Assembly (NCBI GenBank): GCA_027625915.1 | Contig: JANTQA010000023.1 | Coordinates: 19,096,001 to 19,160,000, forward strand | DNA: 64,000 bases | Origin: Anaeramoeba flamelloides | Lineage: Eukaryota; Metamonada; Anaeramoebidae | Direction of reading: 5' to 3' | Shown here: positions 22,820 to 34,904 of the stretch, one piece after another | Layout: each line of letters opens with the position of its first letter | Numbering within the stretch: position 1 is the stretch's first letter | Notes under the pieces: model-generated | What the model was told of the DNA's origin: nothing | Database searches by the model: none | Seen by the model: the letters and a program-made list of their open reading frames with translations, nothing else | Position numbers and translations under genes: made by a program

Positions 22820-23560
22820 TATTTTACTTTTTCATTCCCCAAGACTTATCTATAAAACTGAAGCAAAAATTGATTTGGCAAGAATCACAATTTACAAAAG
22901 AAAATTCAAATTAATTCAAAAATTAAAAATTTTGGGATTTGATAAATTAATAAATCTTCTCCCCTTCAGAGAAAAAGAAACAGAAAAAATTAATTGGAAA
23001 GCTCGAAATTTAAAAGAATTAGAATATGAACTCGAAGTTTACCGAATTAATCAATTAAAAAATAGTCCAAGTTGGAAAGTACAAAATTATTTGAAAATAA
23101 TTTTGATACAGTTAATATTAACAAACAACTAAAATATTTAAAATGGAAGGGTGCAACTTTTATTCTAAAGTTAAGAAATTATACAAATTATCTTAATAGA
23201 TATTCTTATTTTATGAACAAAAATAAATCACAATTTTGTCATTTGTATAAAATAAATAAAGATTTGGATATCATTGAAGATTTGGATCATTTTCTCTGGA
23301 ACTGCCCAGCCTATGAAAATAATCGGAAAATCTGGATTTCTGAATTAGAAAAAAACAATTTTTCACTTATTTTAAATAATAATAATATTTATAATATTAT
23401 TAATAAACAAGATTCAATATCTTTATTAGCTCTAGTAGATAATAAGACTATGTTTGAATCTATTATACGATTTCTAAATTCAAGTTTAGGAATTCGGGCA
23501 AATAAGAGGAATTCTAAACCCCTCCCTTAAATTACAATAAAAAAAAAATATATTACTTTT
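22820..23560 (+). mobile_element. Decayed LINE 3' end, copy 1 (C-terminus of reverse transcriptase ORF)
   Basis: Two overlapping frames read the C-terminal part of a non-LTR retrotransposon protein. The first, to about 23075, includes INLLPFREKE and LKELEYELEVYRINQLKNS. The second, about 23072-23530, includes LKWKGATFILKLRNY, SQFCHLY and DHFLWNCPAYENNRKIW. The C-x-x-C...H...CP.Y...R pattern is typical of LINE C-termini; the second Cys is Tyr here. A frameshift near 23075 separates the two parts, and no palm domain or endonuclease is visible upstream. It ends with an A-rich stretch at 23538. It is a dead, 5'-truncated copy, as is usual for LINEs. Confidence 0.75.
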
Positions 23561-26156
23561 TATCAATCGAAATTGTGTAAAAAAAAATGAATTTACAGGT
23601 AAAATATTTTCTCAGATATTGGGATTAAGTTTTACAAACATTTTCTATTACTAGGTTTTTATCAATTGAAAAAGTTATTAAGAGATTTAATTATCCAATT
23701 CAGGTTCATATATAATAATTTTGATTGGAAATTCTCTTATTTATTGAGAAAAAATTCAACTCAAAATTTTCTCTTGAAAGAAGATCAGAAAATTAAAAAA
23801 ATATAAAAATATTTTTTTTTATTTGATTTTATTTATTTAGTTATGTTAAGGACAGAGTAGTTAAGGTGTATTTCTACCATACCAAGAAAATATTTGGTTC
23901 TTGAAAAATCTATCTGTTAGTACACTTATTTTGGTTGAAAAAATTAAAAAGAAATTATCCAAAATATCTCTGGATTTTCTAATTGGAAATTTCAAATATG
24001 TCTTAAATAACAAAAAATAAGAGTTTTTTCTATGTTATTGTTCAAACAATATTAAACAACTTCAATTTAGAATCATTTATTTTATTTTGGTAAAAACTTC
24101 ATTGAGTTTAATTTATTCCCTTTTAGGGATATTAAAAAAAAAGAAAATTAGACTGATAGACTGATAATCTAGATTTATTTTTTTAAGAACAATGGAAAAT
24201 CGAAAAAATTAATGTAAAAAATTGCAAAAATAAAATTTGTTAAAATTGTGAAGTCTTTCATTATCAAATAAAAATTCTAAATTGAAGAGTTTGAACAATA
24301 TAATACTGTTAATTGTAAAATAGTAAAGATAAAAATTTTCATTCAACTCTCCAAAGTATTATCAGATATCTCAAGAATTATAAAAAATCCTCAAAATACC
24401 CAAATTATAAATGGGAAATAAATAATTCAAACTGATTTCAGAATTAAAAAATTGAAATTTACAAAATTTAAACTGTTTTAATATGAAAGCTATTTTGAAA
24501 CTTTTGTTCTTTTTATTTTGCAACAAATAATAAAGAATAAATTTTAATCTTTTAAAACAATTTTACACTCATTAATCAATTAATTGGCTTTATTTAAAAA
24601 AATACATACAATTTTATTTTTAAGAAAAAATAACTAAATCTAATTTTTTTTTTATTAAATTTTAATTGTGATTAAAGTAAAATAAAAAAAACTTGTATCT
24701 AAAATTATAATTAATAATATTTCTCTAATTTTGATGTTTAATTCAAAATAAAGTTAATTGTCACAAGAAATTAGATAATGTTAATCAGAATTAAAATGTA
24801 CAAATAAAGGAGCTTTTAGATTGTTAATAATTGAAAATTAAATTAAATTGTTTTATCTTGAAACTAAATCAAAAAACCCTAAAAATATTTGATATTTTTT
24901 CAAAATTTAGGTTATAAAGAATCTTTTTTCATATTGCTGGAAAGATTAAGTATACTAGAAAAATATAAAATAACAAAATTATCATTTTTTTTTTATTTAA
25001 AAATCAAAAATAGCTTTTGAAATAATAATTTTTTTATTTCCATTTATTTTATTCATAATCTCTATTTTTCTTTTTATTTATTATGTTGAAAAGATTTTTT
25101 TAAAAATGTTTTATATGTCCTTAATAAAATTAAGCACTATTTTTTTCTGATTAATATTTTTCGAAATTAAGAACATAACTTAATTCAATTAAACACTTTA
25201 ATAATTTTTTTTAGAATAAAAAACACTCTCAACCTTTGAATATCGAAAATATTTTTTGGAATTACTGTGCACTTTTTTATTTTTTTTTGAAAAATTGGGA
25301 TTGAGAAAAGTTTGAAATCAAAGAATAAGTTAATATATTAAATTAGAATACTTTTCCAGAAAGTTAATCCTTTTAGTTTAACTTTTTTTTTATTTTACCA
25401 TTTAAAACTAAAAAAAAGCATTTGAGGGCCAAATTAGTGCCTTTTGTGAAAAGAAAATTCCCCATAATTTAGAATTTGTTTTTGTAAATGAGTTTAAACA
25501 AGAAAGTGTATCTAAAAATATACATAATTTCAAGTTTGAATTCAATGTTTTTGGCAAAAAATGTTTTCAAGAAAAAGTTGAATTGAAACTTTATTTATTT
25601 TTATTTTATCATTTTGTTTTTTTAATTGTATAAATGAAAAGTATTTGATCAGTTTTTCATTTTTAGTGTTTTTTGGGTCGTAGGGACATATTACAATCCT
25701 TTTTCCATTAATAAGGGAATATTTGTATTTGGGTTTGAGGAAATATTCTACATATTATTCACAGAAAATAACCAAAGATTTTTTCAGTACTAAATATTGA
25801 CAAATGAAAATTTAGCTTTTCAATGAACTAATTGAAAAAAGCGAAAGATCTTCACAAAATCAAGGAAAATAATATTTTTAAAGATTTAATTTTGTCCTTC
25901 CTTATTGGACTTTTAGATAAAATTGAAATTTAGTTTTCATAGTGAAAAAGTTTGTTCGATTATAACTTAATCAACAGTAAATCTCAAACATTAAACTATT
26001 ATAATTTATTCCCAAAGTGTTGTGGTTCAAAAAGTATTTCAAAAAAACTCTCATTTTTTTTAAGAATCGAGAAATTAATTTGGGATCACTTTTCTTTTTT
26101 TTTTTTTTGTTTTAGCTTTCTTTCTCTTAATTGAGATCAAAAAAAAACAACAGCAA
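23561..26156. other. Long AT-rich spacer upstream of Raptor
   Basis: It contains one short inverted-repeat element of family M (about 24330-24530: AAATTTTTCATTCAACTCTCC facing TGAAAGCTATTTTGAAAC). No other gene or repeat is supported. The last few hundred bases should include the Raptor promoter, but no motif stands out. Confidence 0.5.
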
Positions 26157-28960
26157 ATGCAAGGAATATTTGAATTCAAAACAAAAGTTGAAACAGTTCA
26201 AAGTTGCTTCAATCAAGAGAGGAATAACATTGAAGCTTTTGTACCTCCAAAAACAACAGAAAACGAAGAAAGAAAAAAAAACAATTGGAGAATCCCGAAG
26301 GTAATTTACCTATATTGTCTATAATTTTTTCTTTTTGTTGGATTTAAAAAAAAATACAAAAAAAAAAAAAAAAAAAAAGAAAAACTGTTTTCTTCACCCA
26401 ACAGCAATATACAAAAATACAAACAAGCCCTAAGAAACTTTTGGTTCATTTCTAAAACAAACAATAAAAACAATTTTTTCTTTTTTTTTTTGATTTGTTT
26501 CTTCGGCAAAATTCAATAAAAAACACTCAATAATTTAAAAACCAACAAACTAAAAACATAAAAAAAAAAAAAAACTAAAACTCTTCTGAACTGAAACCAA
26601 ATAACAAAAAACAAATAACAAAAAACAAATAACAAATAACAAATAACAAATAACAAATAACAAAAAAATCACAAAACCAAAAGTCGAGAACTGTTACAGG
26701 AATCCTGGTAATGTGTTTAAATATTGGGGTTGATCCACCAGATATAATCAAGCCTGATCCGTGTGCCAAATTGGAGTGTTGGATTGATCCTGAAAAAGTA
26801 TCCAAAAATAAGGTTTTAGAAAAGATTGGGTCTGCGCTCCAGCAGCAATATGAAACACTTGAGCCTCGCTCAAGATACCGATCGTATATGGACACCCCCT
26901 TTTCCAAAATTAAGGAGATCTGCAAATTAACGAGGAGGTATGCGAAGAGGGAAAGGATTTTGTTCCACTACAATGGGCATGGCGTCCCAAGGCCGACCAA
27001 GAACGAAGAAATCTGGGTCTTTAACAAGGACTACACCCAGTATGTCCCGCTACTGTTGGTCGAATTGCAATCATGGCTCAAGCAGCCATGCACTTATGTC
27101 TTTGATTGCTCTTCTGCGGGGGTGTTAGCGCCCTGCATAGGGAAAAAAAACACAAGTACTTCATTCCCCGAGATTGCCTTATTTGCGTGCCAGGAGAATG
27201 AAATATTGCCAACGAATTCCAATATGCCTGCAGACTTTTTTACGTCGTGTTTGACCACCCCCATTAAAACCGCGTTACGGTGGCACTTTTATACAAAGAT
27301 CTCAAAAAGTTCCTTTTTACAGGAGATCAAAATTGAGTCGTTAGACAACATCCCAGGAAAGCTCACTGATCGGAGGACCTTCTTGGGGCAATTGAATTGG
27401 ATTTTCCAATCAATTACCGACACGATTGCATGGAATTGCTTGCCACCAAATTTGTTTCAAAAGCTCTACAGGCAAGATCAGTTAACAGCCTCCTTATTCC
27501 GGAATTTCTTATTGGCAGAAAGGATACTCACTTCGTTGAATTGCAACCCATTCACCATTCCGGAAATCCCAATCACTTCTAACCATCATTTGTGGGACGC
27601 ATGGGATCACTGCGTTGATCTGGCATTGATCCAATTAATAGGGATGGACGAAAAATCAAAATTAAAATCGCAATCGATACCTTTTTTTGATAACCAATTA
27701 AAGTCATTTGAAATATGGTTGTCTTCATCCAGAAATTATTGTATTAATATTTTGGATCAAATGATGAACGAGTCAATAAAATACTTGACCCGTCAAAGCA
27801 GTAAGAATAAGAATGACAATGGTGGTAATAAGAAAAAAAATCGAAATGAAAAAAATTATTTAATTGAACAGATGCACCAAGACAAAAAAAGGAAATCCAA
27901 TAAAAATAAAAATAAAAAAAATCTTAATCTAGATAATGATAATAGTAGCACCGGTAGTAAAAATAGCTCTTCATCATCAGCATCACAATCAAAAACAAAA
28001 GTAACATTATCGTCAACAACATTACCATCATCAACATCATCGTCATCACCACCAACAACAACAACCACATCATCCTCAATATTTTTGAATAATTTCTTCC
28101 AAAATGAAAGTTTTCTTCAGAAGCAAAACCCAAATAAATTAGTAACTAAGCAAATTCCTGAACAATTACCGATACTATTGCAAGTGTTATTTTCATCTAC
28201 TCATTGTAAAAAAGCTTTAATTCTATTGTCAAAATTTTTAGATTTAGGAAATTCTGCAATTTATATAGCCCTAAGTATTGGTATTTTCCCTTATATGCTA
28301 AGACTCTTAAAAAGTTCGTCTCAGGATTTGCAACCAATCTTAACTTTTAATTGGGCCAAAATAATTGCCTTTGATCCAGATTGCAAAATTCAATTAATCA
28401 GAGATCGATCTTTTAAATTTTTTATTGAAATTTTAAAATCTACCTCTTCGGATCCTTTTCAAATATATCTTTCTTCTATTGTATTGTCAATTGTTCAAGA
28501 TAATTATCCGCATGGTAAAAAGGATTGTTTAAATTCGGGGATACAAAAATTATTATTACAAAATCTAAACTCTGAAAATTATAATGTTAGGCAATGGAGT
28601 TGTCTGTGCTTGGCCAAATTTTGGGAAAATTTTGAGCCGAGTAAAAATGAGGCAATGTCAAAAAACGCACATGAAAAATTGTTTTCTTTATTAAATGACC
28701 CAATCCCTATTGTTAGATCTTGTGCTATTTATGCATTAAATACTTTATTAGGTGGTGTAAATCTTGATGAGCATGATGAATTTGGTTTATTAAGTTCATT
28801 AAACAAGAATAAGAATGCTAATGATGATGATGAACAAACACAAAAATTAAATTATAATATCAATACAAAGAATAATGATGAGAATGTGGATTTAAATAAT
28901 CAACAAATAAAAAAATTAAATGATAATAATAGTAATAAAAGTGATAATAATAATAAAAAA

Positions 28961-29012
<52 letters not shown>

Positions 29013-31423
29013 GTAATAATAATAATGGTGAGGATGAGAAAGGTGAGAATATCAAAAAAGTTGTTAATATTGGTAATACATTAATTGAATTAAAAGTGAA
29101 TTACAATTCAAAAACAAGAAAAAAAAAAAAAGATGAAAAAAAATTAAAAAACTTTTTTGAAAAAGAAAAAACCCAATTAATTAATAAAGACAAAATGGAA
29201 AATAAATTAAATGAACATCATATAATTAATAATAATAATAAAGAAGAAAATAAAGAAAGAAAGTTGCAGAAAAGAAAAATAAAACAAATGGAAGAAAACT
29301 TTTTAAAAGAAAAAAAATTTCAAAATTTTAAATCATTAAAAAAACAAAAATTATTGAAATCTAAAAAATACAATAAAGAAAATGAAATTCAAATTGAACT
29401 CAAAAAACAAAAATTTGAAATAGAAATGAAAATTGCTATAACATTAATTGGATTGAAAGATGATGGAAGTACTTTAGTACGAAATGAGTTATTAATAATT
29501 TTTTCAAAATTAATATATCTTTATGAATGGTATGTTAAAAAAAATTTTTTGTTATATAATTTTTCACAACTAAAGCATTCACAAGTTTTTTCTTCTTTAG
29601 ATTATTATAATACAATTTTTTATAATATTTGGATCAAATTAAATGAATTTTCTTCTGACCCTTATCCAATTATTGCAAATAAGGCTAAAAAAATTATAAA
29701 ATATTTAAAAATTAAATGGAAAATTGATTTAGATGAGTTAAATTTAACTTCTACAGAGATTTTCAAATTAAATAATAGTGATAATAATAATGACGGCAAC
29801 GGCGGTGGTGGCGACGATGACGATGATGATGATCAAAACAATAGTAATAGCAATAACAACAACAGCAGCAACAGCAACAACAACAACAGCAGCAGCAGCA
29901 GTAGTAACACTAGGAATGATGATATTAATATTAAAAAGGAAAAATTAAATACTAAAAATAAAGAAAAAAGGAAGAATGAAAATAATTATAAAAAAAATAG
30001 AAAAAAGAAATCACATGTCAAAACTCATAATAGAAATTTGTCAAATTCGAAAAATATTAATTTGAAAGATATTAACAAATTATATTCTAAACAATTTCCA
30101 AAAATAAATAGCAAAAGATCAAAATCACAAGGTAATATTAAAGTTGAAGAGGAATTAACTCAATACAAACCTTTAAATTCCAATTTATATAAATGGTGTT
30201 CAAAGCAAATTTTAAATCCAATTTTAACTTCGACGTCAAAACATGAAATTGAGAAAATTAAAGATTATTATTTTCAACAAAAAATAATCGATCGAACGAA
30301 ATATGCATTGGTTCAATATTTGTCAACAAAGGAAAGCTACACAAAGCCTATTGATAAACAAATTAATTTGATTGATAACCAAACGGAAACTGTTGATTCA
30401 ATAATTTTCCACCCATTTGAGCCCATTCTTATTGCCTCCGACGGCAGACAAAAGATCAACATTTGGAACTGGGAAGAAGAAAATGGCAACCAATTGATAA
30501 AATCCTTTAATAATACGAAATTTGAAGACAATTGCAGACTGTCATTTGTCACCTTAGCAAACGAGGAATGCAATTCCCCCTTAATTACAAGCACAGATAA
30601 TGGGGTTATCAATGTTTGGGGGAATCTCTTTACTGAAAATTCGAAACCGCAACTGATCACGTCCTGGAAGGGAATCGAAAACCATTTAAGCAGCGGTGCC
30701 AAAAGTGGTAATACTGATTTGTATAATGAACAGCAAACGAAAGGCAAGGGCAAAAAAAAGAAAAAATCTTTACCCAGCCAAAAAAAATATACCTATAAAA
30801 TACCGATCGATTGGAACCAAATAAGTGGAAACATCACAATAGCATCGCGATATTCGAGATTCATCAGGGTCTGGGATGTCGAAACAAAACAAATATTGAT
30901 CAAAATTCCTCTCAATCACAAGCTGAAAATTAATTCTTTAAAAACAGATCCTCTCGGTGACCCAATTCTATACGCGGGATCCAACGACGGCAGACTATTG
31001 CTTTACGATATTCGGATCGATTCAAAATTAAAGCCAGTCAAGGACATCAAAGAGCATAGCACTGCTATAATATCAGTGCTGAAGCAAAAGGGGAGTTCTC
31101 GCCAACTTGTTACAGGGTCCAACGATGGAATAATTAAACTGTGGGATTCGCGACGCTTGAGCCCCAAACTTACCATAAAATCTCAAGCACAAGCAATGTC
31201 AGTCCTAGCTTTGCACGAGCACGCGCCCTTTCTATCCTCAGGCTCAGAAACACAATCTTTAAGCAATTTTAATATGGATGGTAAAGCTATTAACACAGTT
31301 AATTACTATAATACCTTTATGGGACAAAAAATTGGTCCAGTTTCTTCCTTGCAATTCCACCCTTACAATGTGTTATTAGCCGTTGGATCAGAATCTTTAA
31401 TTTCAATTTTGAAACAAAACTAA
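26157..31423 (+). CDS. Raptor, scaffold subunit of TOR complex 1
   Basis: Two exons. Exon 1 is 26157-26300 (48 codons, ATG at 26157, ending NNWRIPK). A 383-base GTAATT...AG intron (26301-26683, phase 0) follows, and exon 2 is 26684-31423. The 1627-residue protein begins its conserved core with SRTVTGILVMCLNIGVDPPD. Domains in order: the caspase-like Raptor N-terminal domain with FHYNGHGVPRPT (H147) and VFDCSSAG (C190); HEAT repeats (QLPILLQVLF, SVGIFPY-like SIGIFPYMLRLLK, AHEKLFSLLNDPIP); and C-terminal WD40 repeats from about residue 1280. Raptor recruits substrates to the TOR kinase at lysosome-type membranes and is required for nutrient control of growth. Length exceeds human Raptor (1335) because of three low-complexity inserts (Ser/Thr/Asn near 27790-28080, poly-Asn near 28920-29040, Asp/Asn/Ser near 29770-29930). 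The first methionine of exon 2 lies inside the conserved core, so exon 1 is needed. Confidence 0.97.
26596..26662 (+). repeat. AACAAAT-type tandem repeat in the Raptor intron
   Basis: Near-perfect repeats of AACAAAT or AACAAAAA run for about 65 bases immediately upstream of the Raptor exon 2 acceptor. The unusual purine-rich stretch replaces the usual pyrimidine tract before the AG at 26682-26683. Confidence 0.6.
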
Positions 31424-31969
31424 AAAAAAAAAAAAAAATGATTATTGTTTTCTTTTTTTTTGATTATTTTTTTGGGATAATGAATATATTTCAATTAATA
31501 AATAAATTTTATTAAATATTGGCTTTTTATTTTGTTTTTTTTTTCATTTTGCATTTTACTTTAATTTATATCGCCTCAATAATCAAAGAATAATATTTTT
31601 AAAAATCACCAATAGTGAAATGTCTTTTGAAGAAATCTTAAAATCAGTTTTGAAAATTTTGAAACATAAAATTCACTTTGAAAATATTTCATTTTTCTTT
31701 TTTGTATCCAAGATTCAAAGATTTTTTGAGAAATCAATTCATTCAAAACAATTTTCTTATTAAAACAAAAATTTGTAAACACTCTTACACACAACATAAA
31801 TAAGGTAGTTGAAATTTTTTTTAAATACTAAAAAAAAAAGATTTTGTCAGAAAAGAAAATTATATAAGATTGTGTTTGAATTACAAATATTAATCAAGTT
31901 TTGATAAAAAAAATGATTAGGTTTGTTTCTTTTTTTTTCATCAAATATAAACTAGATTTCAAAAATTTT
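31424..31969. other. Spacer downstream of Raptor
   Basis: T-rich sequence and several AATAAA-like words follow the Raptor stop. A minus-strand ATG frame at 31606-31797 (63 codons, MLCVRVFTNFCFNKKIVLNE) has ordinary composition but no known domain; it could be a small gene or chance. Confidence 0.35.
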
Positions 31970-32665
31970 GATTCACTTTTAATGTTAATGGAAGAGGTTT
32001 TGTTGAGGATTTATTACAGTATCCTTAGAACAAAAAATATTTTCAAATTTTTGAGATAAGAATCATTTTTTCTAATTTTCCAAATTTTTGTTTTGCTTTT
32101 TCAAATTTTTGTTTCTCATTTTCTTTTTCTTTTTGTTTTTTTCTAATATATCCTTTTTTTTTGCAAAAGGTCATTTGTTTTTTACTTTCTTTCTTTTTTA
32201 AGAAAGTTAAGTTTTATTTTTTTTTTTTGATACTTTTTTTTGGATACTTTTTTTTTTTGCTTTTTTTCCTTTTATACTTTTTGATATCAGATGAGTGGAA
32301 AAAAAAAACACTCTTCGAAAAAAAAAAATAAACATTAAGAAAATTGAGATTAGGTAATACCACTTAAAATGAATTTAATTATAGCAAAACTTTTAGTTGT
32401 TCAACTTTTCTCCAGTGAAAGTTCAGTAATAAAAAATCCATAATGCTCTTTTCAACAATTATGACTCATTTTTTTTTGAGTTTTTGATTTTATTTTTTTT
32501 TTAATTTTTAAAATATCAGTTTTTTATATATAAAGAATGATTGAAAAGTGAATTATTAATCAGATTTAATTATTTATTATTATTGAATACAAAAGAATAA
32601 TATTATATATATATATATATATTTATCAATTCAGGTAATTCACAATTTTTGAAAAGGTGTTTATA
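31970..32665 (+). repeat. Dispersed repeat A, copy 2 (long form)
   Basis: It matches 61590-62285 over about 700 bases, from AATGTTAATGGAAG through the T-rich stretch and CAGTGAAAGTTCAGTAATAA to the TA microsatellite (32600-32622) and its tail. The right 250 bases also match 1-245 and 40055-40310. No coding frame. Confidence 0.7.
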
Positions 32666-33191
32666 TACTTGACTACTGAAAGGTAATCGATCGAAAACAA
32701 AAATGAAAAAATAAAAAGAATCACTTTTTATAAAAAATTGTAAAAATCTAAATTATTTAGAATCAAATATATATAAATATTTATTGAATGGTTTTCAATA
32801 GTTAAGATAATTTTTCTATGAGTTTTCAAAATATCTTTTAGGTGATGATTAAATTATTTATAAAAAAATTTTATGCAATGTTAGAATGCAGAAAATCCAG
32901 AAAAATTCCAGTAAAAATATGATATGCTTTAATGATTAAAACTAAAACTTTTTCAAGATAAAGTAGAGATAAATTTTCACATTTTTTTTGTTTTTTTTAA
33001 GAATTTATAAATTTTTAAAGTCCCAATTCATTTTATTAACGATTCTTTGATTGAATTTTATTCCTTTTTCTAGAGAAAGTAGAGATGAATTTAAATTTCT
33101 TTTTATTAATTTAAAATATCCAAATTTTCCAAGTTAAATTCTATTTTATAGATAAGAACTGGTGTGTTTCTGTTTATTTTGTACATTTTGT

Positions 33192-33756
33192 TACAGCTGT
33201 TCCAAGGATACCATGAAATTTTATCAATATCAAAATTTGGTGTTGATATAGATTTTTAAAAAGTTAAATATAAGAATAAAAAAGCTTCAATTGAAAATAT
33301 TCTTTCATAAATGAGTTCATATAAAAAATAAACTTCTAATGTGATCGAAAAATACAGTCTTTCCAAGGCTACCGTGAATTTTTATATGAATCAAATTTTG
33401 ATGCTGATATAGATTTTTAAAAAGTTGGATATGAGGATAAGAAAGCTCATATTGAAAAAAAATTTTCAGAAATGAACTTATTTCAAAGATTTTCTTGTGA
33501 TAAGATCAAAAATATTTTCGGTATTTCAAGAGAAACTTTTAAGTTGCATCTCAACAGATTTTCCAGGTTTGAAGCAATTGAGGGATCTGAAAAATAATTT
33601 TTCTTGTATCAAAAGAAAATTTTTCAAATGAGGTCATTTGTGAAAATTTTTTTTCAATATGAGCTTTCTTATCCTCATATCCAACTTTTTAAAAATCTAT
33701 ATCAACATCAAAATTTGATATTGATAAAATTCCATGGTAGCTTTGGATTGACTGTA
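33192..33756 (+). mobile_element. Family C foldback element inserted beside a truncated second copy
   Basis: A complete 404-base element occupies 33353-33756 (TACAGTCTTTCCAAGG to TTTGGATTGACTGTA), with arms sharing GATATAGATTTTTAAAAAGT and GGATAAGAAAGCTCATATTG. Immediately left, 33192-33352 is a left half of another copy (TTACAGCTGTTCCAAGG...). The complete copy has exactly the length of the one at 14167-14570. TA lies at each intact end. Frames crossing it are not genes. Confidence 0.75.
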
Positions 33757-34388
33757 AATTATATATATAATATATCTAAAATTTTTTATTGCAAGGGAGT
33801 AACAATTTTTGAAATAGTGTTTATTTATAAATCAATAAAGAAACAAATAGATGCAATACTTGGCATTATAAACAACAAAATAGCCCTTGGCAAAATCGAA
33901 TTACATTAAAATGAAAACAAAAAAACAAACAAAAAATAGGGTTATAAAAATTTATTTATATTTTATCATCACAATTTTTACAAGTGAGAAAAATAGTCAA
34001 TGTATTTACAATCCCCAAAAGGGATTTTCGGTTTTAGTAATTCGCAAGATATAAATTAATAAGGTGTATGTAAAAAAACGCAATTAACACGAGATGTAAT
34101 CTTTTTAATTTGTAAAACTTGGTGCGAGCATCTCTAAAAACTAAGTGAAAACAACTTGAAATTTAAATAACAATTAATACATATTACTGAATTTTTTTCT
34201 TCTTATTTTTGATAATTTTCTTCTCTTCTTCCCATTTTCGTTTGGGTCGCTGTTTGATGAAGATCTGTTGGAGAACCCATGACACTATTATTTTTATATT
34301 TATTGAGGAAACAAAAAAATTCAAAAAATGAAAAATAAATTTTGTTTGATTTCTCTCAAATAATCATCAAAATTTAAGAGATTATATT

Positions 34389-34904
34389 TCACACCGTAGA
34401 CACGTTTGGTGTAAAGTCTTTGATATACAAAGTTGACACTGTAAATTGGTTTTCAAAAAAGAAAAAAAAAAAAGTCTTTTTTCGTTCACATATCACTAAA
34501 ATAATTGACTAATAAAAATGGTGAACAGTGTATTCTGTTCTTCACAAAAACGGTTGTCAAGTATTAAAAGGTTTTTAAAGAAAGCAATAAAAAAAAATAG
34601 ATTTACGCTTTAACCCTCTTTTAATGCCCTGATCTTCTTTGTTTGTTTGTCCACGTGAAATTTCAATCGTTTTAATTTCTAAAAGATTTTCATTTTTGAG
34701 AGAGTCCATTTCTATTCGGATTTAAAAAGTGTAAAAAAGTAAAGTGTTATTGTTTATTAAAATAAGTAGATCATAATTCTTTGTTTATTTTTTTGTTATT
34801 TTCTTTTTACCTTTGTGTTCACTTAAATTTTGCTTGTCGTTGTGTTTTGAGTCTGTATGAAAATTCATTTTTGTCTCTAAATTGTTGGAAATTTCTTGAT
34901 CCAT
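34389..34904 (-). CDS. Small spliced gene of unknown function
   Basis: Three short exons fit together. Exon 1 is 34904-34811 (ATG at 34904; MDQEISNNLETKMNFHTD) with donor GTAAAA. Exon 2 is 34711-34607 (KNENLLEIKTIEISRG ... GIKRGLK) with donor GTAAAT. Exon 3 is 34438-34389 (STLYIKDFTPNVSTV, then TGA) after a good TTTACAG acceptor. Both introns (99 and 168 bases) are phase 1 and all joins keep frame, giving 82 residues. An alternative last exon, 34284-34184, starts after AATAATAG in the same phase and reads SWVLQQIFIKQRPKRKWEEE before a stop; which is used is open. No family is recognised. Exons 1-2 are the better supported part. Confidence 0.5.

Noticed and set aside
33604-33909. Plus-strand frame of about 100 codons
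   Set aside because: It starts inside foldback element C and has no recognisable domain.
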